Source: Chrysaora quinquecirrha (lineage: Eukaryota; Cnidaria; Scyphozoa; Semaeostomeae; Pelagiidae). Taken from it: a stretch of DNA of 64,000 bases. A program made the translations under genes and the position numbers. A model generated the notes under the pieces. It saw only the letters and a list, made by a program, of their open reading frames with translations, was not told where the DNA came from and did not search any database. The stretch spans positions 13,220,139 to 13,284,138 of the forward strand of contig JACTAT010000037.1 of the NCBI GenBank assembly GCA_014526335.1, written 5' to 3'. The first letter of the stretch is position 1, and every line of letters begins with the position of its first letter. Shown here piece by piece: positions 36,701 through 46,422 of this stretch.

Positions 36701-39700
36701 AGAACAATAAAGTACCTTTTGCTCCTTTAAACTTGAACGAAAATGACAAGGCGAGATTTGGTACCCATGAAAGCAAGGCCTCTCTTTACAGTACCGCAAA
36801 GAAACAAAACAACAACAGAAAAAGTTACATCAAGCTCACATCTTTTTTTGTCCTCAGTTCCTTTTGTTTTTCTTTCAGAATGTGAACTTCTTTTCCAAGT
36901 TTTTCATATTCACTGTAAAGAAATTCTCATTTTATTCTATTTCATTATTTATTTCATATCAAATTACATAGTTGCGCTGATTCTTATTAGCACATAAGTT
37001 AGTATATTCAAGTTCTAGGCGACTTAAAGCATTTAAACTCTAGGTGACCCAGGTGCATTTGACATGTCCAGTCTTTTCGTATCATGACTGAGTGTGGAAT
37101 CCCTCCCGAAACCAAATTGGAATAAGGAATTCGAAAAAACAATTCTAACAAGGCTTGAAACATGCATAGAACAGAACGAGGGACATGCAGACCATACTCA
37201 CTAGATAAAATATTCCTTATCGTTTCTTTTGTAACTTGCTTGTTTTTTGTTTTTGTTACATTTGCAATTGTGACCAGAAACTTCTGAGTTTAGATTACGT
37301 TTAGAACAAAACAGATTCAGTTTTCGCAAGGGGCGATTAACTTCTTGGTAGTCTAGTACACGCTTGAAGTATTATTGTTCTCAAAATCCCTTGAAAATCC
37401 CTTTGTTTTAATAGAAATCTCGTACACCTTTTTAAAGAGTGAAATGCCCCTCGAGTTTTCGTATTTAAATGAGAGTTGCTTATTGGGTTGAACTAAACGT
37501 GGTTTAAGTTTGGTCAGAATCTACCATACGAAAGATTTAACATATTAATTATTTAGTTCTGGGAGTTACTTTGTTTAGACTAACGGATATGACAACAGTG
37601 GAAGAAAACTCAAGTTTGACAGTAACCTTTTCGATTTAGAACTTTTCTGTTCATGGATTTTTCTCTGGGTTGAAGGCCTTCTTTACAGATGAAAAATGAG
37701 CTGTGTTTTACGGGTAATCAGATAAAGCATTTGTCAGACTCACACAATTTTGACTTTTGATCCTCTCAAATCAGCAATTTCTTGCTCAATTCTCCGTTGC
37801 TCTAGTGGCTTCATTTTCAATTTTGGCAATTGTTTCTCCAGTTTTCTGAGAAAAAGAGATTAAATTGAGGCTATTTGAAGAAATGTTACTCAAGTTAGAT
37901 ACATTATCTGTTAACTGATAAAAAGGTACAAGCTGCTGAAATTTTTTGTATATATGGAAATTATCAATAACATTTGTCTAAGTTTAATGGAACAAAACCC
38001 ACAAAAAGCAGCTAATATTAAACAGCTATTTCAAGGTCATTTAGGTACCGTCTAATAACATATGGACACAGAGAGGACAATAGAAAGAACAACACATCCA
38101 ATTTTTTGACACTTATAAGTAAGAGCATTGTGCTAAATGCATTAATGTAAAATTTTGAAGGGCATCTATAGATCATTTCGGTAGAATGTAAATTTTTCGA
38201 AATCGCAAGATATCAATCTTTCAATGCAAAAATCGTGAGCACCAAAAAATTAGTCTAGGTGCAAAGTTTTACTATCCCAGTGCGTGTATTAACGATTCTA
38301 GGAGCGTCCAAAGTTTACGACTTTATAAGGGCTTTGACCATGTGGGGTAAGAAGTTTCACCAAGTTCATTTTTTGCGGTCAAAGCCTTTATGAAATCGGC
38401 AACTTTGAATGCTCATAAAATTAAGAACACAAGCGCCAGGACAGTGAAACTTTGAACTTAGACTAAGTTTTGGCTGCTTTATAAGATTTTCATATCAAAA
38501 ACGGTGCATAGCCCTTTTTACATTACATTTATTAACCTGGGCTTGCCCAAAGTTAACTAATCAGGGTTAGATTAACTTGGGTTAGTTTTGGTTTGTAGTG
38601 TGAGCGTTGTTCTGGGATGAAACTGGGTTAAAAGCAAATCAGCAACTTTAAGGAGCGTAGTTTTGTTTTGTTTTAAACATGTGTCGGCTTGCTTATAATA
38701 GAATAACCCTGGGGTTTGCCCAAGTTTTGCACTAAGACTGCATTCTCAAAAACTAACCAGGGTTTATTTTAAACTAACCCACCACCTGAAGAGATGGGTT
38801 AGCTTAACCTAGGGCAAACCCAGGTTATTTGCATTTACACTATGAGAAACTTACCCAGGTTCGCTTAACCTAGGGCAAGCTTGGGTTGGTTTGTGTAGTG
38901 TAAATAGAGCTTATGAGGTGTAGCAAAAGATTTTCGTTTGTTCTCATTGACCTTTATCTTGTCAATGACCATGTGACCATAACGTTTGCCTGATTCTGCT
39001 TGTGACTGTTGACATTGAGGGATACAAAATTTATTAACAATATACTTACATTACAATCTCATCAACCTTTTCTTGAGTTTTGTATCTCAATTTGCTCCTT
39101 AGTTTGCCAATATCATCAAACTGCAAGAAATAAAGATCCTTTACAACAAGTTAGGAACATATAGACCTTTTGGACACATTGGACAATAACAAAGTATTAA
39201 GAATGACGCAACAAGACTGCAAGCAAGCAAGCAATCTTTATTTTTAAACTCTAGTGCCAATATCTGAAGGTAATCTTATCTGACTTAAAGGGCCAGTTAA
39301 AAAACATTGAACTCTGATCAATCTCAGAAATCTCGGAAAGGAAAAAATCACACAAAAAACCCAGTCCCGTGTTTTGGAGTACAGCTCACTTCTACTAGAA
39401 AATACGGAACTTTATAAAAACCATAATTACCATATAAAAACCCTGGTTCAGTGTTTTCAAGTACAGCTTGCTTCTACTCACAAACAGGGAACTTAATAAC
39501 ACCATAGTAACCATATAAAAACCCCAGTTCTGTGTTTTGGAGTACAGCTCACTTCTACTAAAAAAGCAACTGAACTTTTAGTCCAGCCCTCAAAGTTGAT
39601 TAACTTGTTTGATTAACAAGTTTGCAATGATGTATTGTATAAAAAAAGCTATTTCAACCAAAAATTTGAGCAAATCTCAGCCCTTAGTTGCTTATCGACC

Positions 39701-41716
39701 AGTTGCTTATTAAAAAAGTGTATGTTATACGCATTATTAAGTTATAACCAGATTATGTGGTAATAATTGCTGTTTGGGCTGTAAAAATATGATAAATCTC
39801 CTACCTTAGTAGTAATATCATGATTCAAGGATTTCAGTTCAGCATCAATTAATCTTTTCTCTGAAAATTGATTTTCTCTTTTACATTTTATATCATTCAG
39901 AGTTTGATTGATTTCAGTTTTCTCTTTTGCAAACTTCTCTTTATCAGGAACTTTGAAATGAAGTGATTTCTAAGAATAAAGTCAAGGACAAAAAAGCAAA
40001 CAACATAGCTCAGATTATGGAAAGTAGCAGGGAAATGATAGCTAGCTATAGTGTGACCTTGTTTTGCCCTTGCCCGGGAAATCTCAACTATCTACTAAGA
40101 TACCTCAACTCTCCCTTAACTCTCCCTCAAATGACTAAACTAAATGGCAATACACGTTTTTATTTTATAAGAAATTGATTGATAAGGAACCCACTAGTAA
40201 GATTTCTGGCAAAGTACAATAGACTCTTTTGTTCTTTGTTTCTTAAAACAATAGAAAACAATAGAACATTTAAGAAACTTTGACTAGTGAGGCTTTAGCT
40301 AGGTTTCTTATATAAAAAATGTGCAATGGTTCTATGGCAGCCTATAGCAAGTTGGTCGGAAGGAATCTCAGATTAGGGGGTCGAACAACTGAAAAGTACA
40401 TGATGATGTAGTTATTTTATGATGTCATACTATGGTTTCCAAAAAATTGGGGAGCTCAAGCCCCCAAGCCTGCCACTTCTGATGGCCCTGTATAGAGGTT
40501 TCTATTGTTGATGCTCTGAAAACAGGGTAGTTGTTCCCTTGCTCCCATCTAAAAGAGCATCATTCTCCCTTGCAATTGCTATCAAAATTAACATTGTGCT
40601 CCAATATTTAATTCCAGAAATCTATTTGCTCAGAGGTTCTCATAATTTCTACTATTGCTCCCATGCTGCAGATCTGTTTCAGGTCTTCATTCCTTGCACT
40701 TAACAATGCAAAGAACTTTCAGATCTAGAGAAAAAGAACATTCAGGTGGTGTGTGCAAAAATCAGACCTGTACAGCTAACAAAGGTAAAGCTCGTGAACA
40801 CGGGCAAAGGCAAAACTGGAGACTAACTGGAGATGTGATATTTGAACAATCTGTCATTGACAAAGATGATTACAGCACACAAGAGAATTCCCAATGATGA
40901 CAGACCAGCAGATATTTAAAGGCATTGTCCACATTACATGGGAGAACTTTTTGGAGCAGTTATGCCTGGAAGAACAAGGAGGTGAATTTGGTACATATTT
41001 CTGAAAGATCTTTGGCCGAGCAAGGTTTCCTCTGTACCAAGCCCTTATGTTGGCCAGATTCACCCTTGGAAGGATGTGCCAAAGGCACTAATAAAAGGAG
41101 GGGCAGATCAGAAGGACCATCACCAATAAGCTGAAAAAAGTGACAAAGATGAACACTACCCAAATTCTGGATTTTGCTGCAAATTAAAGAACTTTTGAAG
41201 TAGTGCTCAGTATGTCATGATCAAACATTGTTTGCCAGACATTTAAAATTTTTTCTGAAGCCAAATTTTTTACTGTTCGGCCACATTGCAAAAGATGTTT
41301 GTCAAACATTTTTGTTTACGTCCAGCATAAAATGTTTTTGAGACTTTTTGAAAACATTGTGCAATGAATTCTGCTTACTTTATGCTTGTCAAGCAATGCT
41401 TTGTGACGTGGTCAAACGCTCAAACATTGCTTGGTGAGGAAATGTCAAATGTTTGACAAACACTGTTTGATCGCTCAGTCAAGGCTTAGACTTTGAAGGG
41501 CACACACACTTCCACAGCATGAACAAGAGTGGTAGTGAATTGACAAGATTCAGGGATTCACTCTTGCAAAAATCTGAAGGCCTAATAAAGGAATTCAAAG
41601 GGGGGATGAATTTTAAAAGCAAATTCAAAGGATACAATAATTTCGTCCAGTTCTTTCATTCTAGTGGAGATTTCTTGCAGTTGTGATTCATGATGTCTGC
41701 GTTCCAGTGTCTTCAT
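29398..41716 (-). CDS. BFR1-like coiled-coil protein with long disordered tail, 11 exons
   Basis: 899-residue model. Exons: 41636-41716, 39805-39969, 39050-39120, 37744-37845, 36840-36912, 36482-36620, 35754-35904, 34035-34189, 33075-33169, 31923-32042, 29398-30945. Phases all match (2700 nt). Residues 1-260 are charged coiled coil resembling BFR1-family proteins (yeast Bfr1 binds mRNA and ER polysomes): KVPDKEKFAKEKTEIN; KLRSKLRYKTQEKVDEIV; then LEKQLPKLKMKPLEQRR and EQEIADLRGSKVKIV, like the BFR1 motif VD-LE-Q-MKL-DEKR-LQEI-K. Residues 313-344 are basic (RRRPSKKERRRR). The last exon is a Ser/Asp/Asn-rich tail with degenerate NEQ-DDKVNE repeats. The frame stays open upstream of the chosen ATG to about 41800 without another ATG, so an extra 5' exon is possible. 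The role is inferred only from the coiled-coil match. Confidence 0.82.
31258..31872. mobile_element. Mariner-type MITE, CAGGGTGGCCCA ends
   Basis: CAGGGTGGCCCAATAAAAAG and CTTTTTTTGGGCCACCCTG inverted ends, about 29 bp, flanked by TA inside a (TA)n tract. 615 bp with no intact transposase. The ends are typical of Tc1/mariner elements. In the last intron of the BFR1-like gene. Confidence 0.88.
32324..33042. mobile_element. Tigger/pogo-type MITE, copy 2
   Basis: Inverted-orientation relative of 24185-24766, 719 bp, ends CAGTTGACATCCGC and GCGAATGTCAACTG. It retains the same interior (GTTCGAGATA words, GAAAATATGCTAATAAG-like core). The left TA has decayed to AA. It lies about 30 bp from exon 9 of the BFR1-like gene. 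Confidence 0.85.
33535..33840 (+). repeat. GAT/ATR-rich microsatellite region
   Basis: Imperfect ATGATGATTATG runs end in a nearly pure (GAT)n at about 33726-33760. Intronic; the open frames across it are artefacts. Confidence 0.85.
34336..34490. mobile_element. Small MITE, ACTGCTTTCACACTG ends
   Basis: 155 bp. Left ACTGCTTTCACACTG and right CAGTGTGAATGCGGT, followed inside by TCTAAACCAG / CAGGTTTAA. Similar AACC-rich interiors occur in 38511-38911 and 11388-11751. Confidence 0.7.
35423..35580 (+). repeat. Dispersed short inverted-end repeat, copy 3 (diverged)
   Basis: GCTTAGACATATTACC at the left and GATATGCCTAGGCAAGGC at the right are inverted; TTAGTTGTCGCTATTGAATT matches the core of 16035-16185 and 59988-60116. 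Confidence 0.55.
38511..38911. mobile_element. MITE with TTTACA-TACA and AACCTGGG arms
   Basis: Left CTTTTTACATTACATTTATT then AACCTGGGCTTGCCC; right GGGCAAGCTTGGGTTGG then TTTGTGTAGTGTAAATAGAG. Internal copies of AACC(T)(A)GGG(C)AA in both orientations. Between exons 3 and 4 of the BFR1-like gene. Confidence 0.75.
39550..39723. mobile_element. Short relative of the AATAAGCAAC MITE
   Basis: AAAAAAGCAACTGAAC + GTCCAGCCCTCAAAGTTG at the left and AGTTGCTTATTAAAAAAGTG at the right, matching the ends of 25336-25732. The centre is deleted or replaced. Confidence 0.7.
40151..40325. mobile_element. Small MITE, TACACGTTTTTATTTTATAAGAAA ends (shortened)
   Basis: TACACGTTTTTATTTTATAA at the left, TTCTTATATAAAAAATGTG at the right; TTTCTTA and TAAGAAA words recur inside. 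175 bp. Confidence 0.65.
41209..41487. mobile_element. MITE related to the element at 63.5 kb
   Basis: TGATCAAACATTGTTTG near the left and CAAACACTGTTTGATCG near the right. GCTTGTCAAGCAATGC and a (G)ACGTGGTCAAAC-like word are shared with 63498-63943. Confidence 0.65.
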
Positions 41717-42932
41717 TTTGTGTTTAGATGAGCTCAAACGAGTGAACGACCACTTCCTTTTTAAGCCATGTTTGTTTTCTCCTGTATCTACTATAGGTGT
41801 TTGTTTGTTTATCGTTTGTTATGCGAATATGTAACGAATTTTCGTCAGCAAACAAACTGCAGTAAAAGGCAGACATGCAGAGCTAACATTCGCTGGATAG
41901 GTAGTCTAGTGCATGCGTGTATTTTTAAATTGTAAACTTCAACTAGATATCATCATTAAAATTTAGGCCGGGCGCTTCTGTCCTGCTGTGTTCTGTGTTG
42001 GGTAAGGGAATTCCCCAAATAATTCTCACCCAAATTATGGCCAACCTATCTTTCTCTGACAAATGTCTTGTCCAGAACATAGCCAAAATTGTCACAATAA
42101 GCCAAGCATAGGCTTACATACCGCACAAAAATTCCAAATGTTTAACTTTATTTTGTCGCAACGCAGCTTCCAGCAGCCTTCCAGCTTCCTGTCAAACCAG
42201 GACACGTAATTTTGCCAGCTTACATGAAGTATCTTGTTTATAACTGATTTCCCAAATCTGCCTCAAGTCTCAAAGTAAAATGTGGAAATGGAAATCTTGG
42301 AATGGAACGCCAAGATTGGAATTTCGATACGAAAAGAACCTGCGACTCATGTGGGAATCTTGAATGTGGAATCTGGAAAAGGGAATCTTGAAATGACAAT
42401 CCAAGAAGGGGAAGTACGGCTGGGAACCTGCGAAAGGGGCCACGAAAGGGGGTGTCTGCGATTTGGAATCTGGGAACAGGAATCCGTGATTGGTAATCTG
42501 GAATCAAAATCAGGATTTGCAATTTTCGAATGGGAATCTAAAATGGGGATCTTGGAGACCGAGGTTGAAAAGGAAAATGTAGAAATGGGGAATATGGGAT
42601 GGAAAGGAAATTTTTACATTTTAGAGTAACTATTGGCCTTTTCAAAGAGATTTTACAAATTGAAATCACTTGTCGTCTTTTTAAAGTTCATCTCTGATGT
42701 ACAACAACAATGATTTACATACTGTTCATCTGGGATTCCAAGATAATAAAAAACAAAAATATTGAAGAAGTCAAGTTACAAGGTTATACAGATTACATTA
42801 GATTTATGCATCAAAATCATTCGAATAATCATCAAGTAAAACCCCTTTAAAATGGAGGGGGGATTAACTAAAAGACTACGATATCTGTTAACTTCATTAT
42901 ATGAAGAGATCTACTATAAACCTACTGTAAAA

Positions 42933-43609
42933 GAGGGGGTCACTGGGCATGACGGTTTGCGGTTTCACGGTTTTTACCTTCAAAAAGTACGGTTTTTCGG
43001 TTTTTCAATTTGCGATTTCGGGGCGGTTTTACGGTTTTAAAGAAAAACATATACACTTGCCCCGGGGGGAGGGGTACTTCAATATGTTGACATACTGGAC
43101 GTGCCGCTCATATGGATGGGTTTTTTCAACTGAAGTTCTCTACATATGGGTCTGATATTCTGCTTGATTCTGGTTGATGGGTTGGTATTTCAGGATTTTC
43201 TTACCAATAGTCCCATTATGATTTACTGCAAAGTGGCTGATTTATTATTATTATTTACCTTTCTACTTTGCATTTTGCTTTCGAAACGATGAATTAGCAG
43301 AAAAACAGAGCTCGGTCACATTGGTTGCAAAGGATCGCAGTCAGATTTGATTTTGCGTGAATTCTTGCACTGTGAAGGTGTTTTAAAATCAACTAAATTA
43401 ATACACATGGGCTTGAAATTCCCTGATATTCACGCAAATGGGTCAGAAATCCTTGAAAATCTTATCATACAAATGGGTCCTTTTGTCAAAGTCCAGATTC
43501 ACGTCTACTTTTGGTCACATTGAAGTACCCCCCCGGGACGCTTGTACGGTTTTTGACTAAAAAAAATTGCGGTTTTACGGTTTTTTGACCCTCCCTATGA
43601 CCCACCCCC
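42933..43609. mobile_element. Outer MITE split by an inserted MITE
   Basis: CGGTTTxxCGGTTTTT words fill both flanks: 42945-43050 at left, 43545-43590 at right. The outer ends are GGGGGTCACTGGGCATGACG and a diverged GACCCTCCCTATGACCC. The sequence is interrupted at 43060-43537 by the hAT-type MITE. Confidence 0.65.
43060..43537. mobile_element. hAT-type MITE nested in another MITE
   Basis: CCCCGGGGGGAGGGGTACTT at the left and GAAGTACCCCCCCGGG at the right. Flanks ACACTTG / ACGCTTG look like a decayed target duplication. Shares GACGTGCCGCTCA and end sequence with 43924-44338. Confidence 0.8.
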
Positions 43610-43923
43610 GTAAAACAATCAATCCCCAGATTACATACATAAGTATTGAATCTCTGTACAGGGTAAATGCTCTGCTGCACTGTTCTGAAAGCTGGAATAT
43701 TATCATACTAGAGCAGTTAAGATAAATCACAATCACACACTACCCTGCCAGAGCACATGAGAGAAGAAGGTACACGTGTGTGATGGCAAAACTTACTTAG
43801 GATATATTTATAAAAAAGGAACTGAAACTGAAATGTTATAGCTCACAACAGCTTAGGATCTATAGACTTAGTCATCTTTTAACATCACCATGGTCAACAC
43901 ACGAAGTAGGAAGACACTTGAAC

Positions 43924-44338
43924 CCCCGGGGGGAGGTACTTCTTTGTTGAAAAGACTAGACGTGCCGCTCAGTTTTTCTAAACCCACCCATGTCTACCGT
44001 TAAATTTTGTTAGTCGTAGTACCCATTTATGAAAAAACAAACGACATTTTATACCCATTTGTACCAATATCTCAAATATTTGAAACTAATTTAAACACCT
44101 AAGGAAACTCTAAATGCGGCGAAAAGGCATTTACCCGATTTGCACCATAAAATTGACTCTAAATGCAAAAAATTAATCAGGCTTTTTAAAGCACTGCATG
44201 TCTAAAAGTTTTTACTACCCATGTGTAGAGGAGTCCTTGTGAAAAACCCATATATAGGGAAATTGTCGCTGAAAAAGTTACCCATTTAGGCAGCTCGTCT
44301 AGTATATACTGAACAATGGAAGTACCCTCCCCCCCGGG
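43924..44338. mobile_element. hAT-type MITE with intact 8-bp target duplication
   Basis: CCCCGGGGGGAGGTACTTC / GAAGTACCCTCCCCCCCGGG ends, flanked by ACTTGAAC at 43916-43923 and 44339-44346. An 8-bp duplication is the hAT superfamily signature. 415 bp, no transposase. Confidence 0.87.
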
Positions 44339-44479
44339 ACTTGAACCTAAGCAAATGAAATCCAAGACAGGAAGAAACTGATTACTATGTATATGGGACA
44401 AATTGTATGGAACTAGACAGTAAATTAAGGCCAAAACATTAGAACTTTTTAGAAGAAGCTTGGTCTTCCTTGAATTAGG

Positions 44480-44640
44480 AGAGGTAACGGTGAAGGTGAA
44501 GTGATGTTTTATCGCCAGTCGCTAGGATCTCAGTAGAAGGCTAACTAATCGAGACCTCGAATCCTGACCACGCTGAGCTTCTGACACCACGAGTCAGCCT
44601 GATTACACCACGACGCCACAGCACCTTCAAGAGGAAGAAA
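44480..44640 (-). repeat. Possible tRNA-derived SINE
   Basis: On the minus strand GTCGTGGTGTAATCAGG is A-box-like and GGATTCGAGGTC is B-box-like at about the right spacing. No clean cloverleaf; single copy here. Confidence 0.4.
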
Positions 44641-44727
44641 CTCACTTAATAGCTTTTTATAAAGGAACATGCTTAAACATGAATATGGTCAGTTTTGACG
44701 AAAGGTCGATCTGTGATAGTTTATTAA

Positions 44728-46232
44728 GACCCCGTTTACACGAGATCGGATCCAAAAGAGATCGGATCCATTTGGGACCGATCCCGTTTTTTGACGGGCG
44801 TTTACACGGGATCGGATCCAAAACTGTTCGCGTTTACACGGGATCGGATCCAAAAGGATCCGCTGAAATTTTCTTTGTGTTTACTTCTCACCAGAGGTGT
44901 TATCAACTAAAATGGCACCTGAAATTCGAAAATAACAGACTTGAGATAAGTAACAAGCCTTGCTAGGGCCTTGTTTTGAGATATTTAAGTAAACGTTCAA
45001 ACCACAGGAGGCCCAATCGCATAAATATCATTAGTGATATAACCTTACTTGTGTTGTTTTCTTCCTAAAATGTCCTATTTTCGATACAGATATTTGGTTG
45101 TTGCTGTTGTTCAGAAAACGCCACAATAATAAATAATAACAAGGAGTGAAGCTTTTCTGAATAGCCTTGATATAACATTGTTTCATTTTGCCTGAATTTC
45201 GGTGAATTTTGCGTTAAACGCCAACTTTTTTACATCAAAATGTTCCCCACCACCTAAACTGTCTACAGAGTACACTTGTTTTCACTTTCCTCAACTAAAT
45301 CATTTAAAACAGGCACGAAAATATGTTTGTTTATCTGGCGGTTTGAAATCTGCCGAGGCTCGGTCCTATCACTATGGCCAGATCAAAGCAACCGCCGTTC
45401 GAAAAATCGTGATGCTGTGTTCGAAAGATGTTCGAAAATTACGACATAGACCTCCTGGATTCCTTACGTTTCTTTTGTTTTGTAACTGTAGAAAATAATA
45501 AACCGGGGGAGCACTGACGTGATTTTCGTTGAAATTTCGAATGCGTTTTGGCCACAGTGATAGGACCGAGCCTCGGCAGATTTCAAACCGCCAGATAAAC
45601 AAACATATTTTCGTGCCTGTTTTAAATGATTTAGTTGAGGAAAGTGAAAACAAGTGTACTCTGTAGACAGGTTAGGTGGTGGGGAACATTTTGATGTAAA
45701 GAAGTTGGCGTTTAACGCGAAATTCACCGAAATTCAGGCAAAACGAAACAATGTTGTATCAAGGCTATTCAGAAAAGCTTCACTCCTTGTTATTATTTAT
45801 TATATACGTATAAAGCTATCACAATGTGGCGTTTTCTGAACAACAGCAACAACCAAATATCTGTATCGAAAATAGGACGTTTCAGGGAGAAAACAACACA
45901 AGTTAGGTTTTTCACTCATGATATTTATGCGATTGGGCCTCCTGTGCCGGATACTTTTGGATCCGATCCAGCCCGTTTACACGAGACCTCCATGGGATCA
46001 GAACCGTGCTGGAACCGAAAGTATGCGGATAGCGGATCCAAAAGTATACGGATTTTGAAAGCGAGGCCCCGAAAGTATCCATGCGGATCCGATCCCGCGG
46101 ATCCAAAAGTATACGGATCCATCTTTGATCAAATAATCAGGTCCCGTGTTAAACGCAAGGCCTATCCGAATACTTTTGGGTTCGGATCCATTACTCTAGG
46201 TGGATCTGACCTGATCCCGTGTAAACGGGGTC
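44728..46232. mobile_element. 1.5-kb foldback transposon, GACCCCGTTTACACG ends
   Basis: Ends GACCCCGTTTACACGAGATC and GATCCCGTGTAAACGGGGTC. Subterminal GGATCCAAAAG and TTTACACGGGATCGGATCC words repeat in both arms. The inner arms (about 45150-45380 and 45545-45800) are near-identical inverted copies meeting around a 165-bp centre. No transposase frame; mirror-image open frames are artefacts. Confidence 0.87.
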
Positions 46233-46422
46233 TTCACCAACAAATATCAGCAAATTGTCGTTAAATTTAAAGATTTTTTAATGCATGAAGCTATCGACAG
46301 GGTAGTAATGACCTTCAGAGGGCTCTAGGCTGCCGGCACTTTTGCATTGTAACATGCTGTGGAGCAGAAATGCTACAAACTTTGAAAATAGACCCTTGAT
46401 TTTATCAATGCGGAAGTAAGGA

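Larger units (their letters stand above)
41717..46422. other. Repeat-rich intergenic region
   Basis: No gene supported. Purine-rich degenerate minisatellite with GGGAATCT words at about 42280-42610 (makes a spurious 115-codon frame), a nested MITE pair (42933-43609), a hAT-type MITE (43924-44338), a possible SINE (about 44480-44640) and a large foldback element (44728-46232). Confidence 0.6.

Noticed and set aside
40655..41160. Short plus-strand frames near 40.7-41.1 kb
   Set aside because: Charged but unrelated to any family I know, broken by frame changes, and inside an intron of the opposite-strand gene; probably old repeat.
42282..42629. 115-codon plus-strand frame rich in GNLE/WE
   Set aside because: Follows a degenerate GGGAATCT DNA repeat; peptide periodicity mirrors the DNA repeat.
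45202..45727. Mirror-image 90-100 codon frames
   Set aside because: They are the two inverted arms of the foldback transposon read in both directions.
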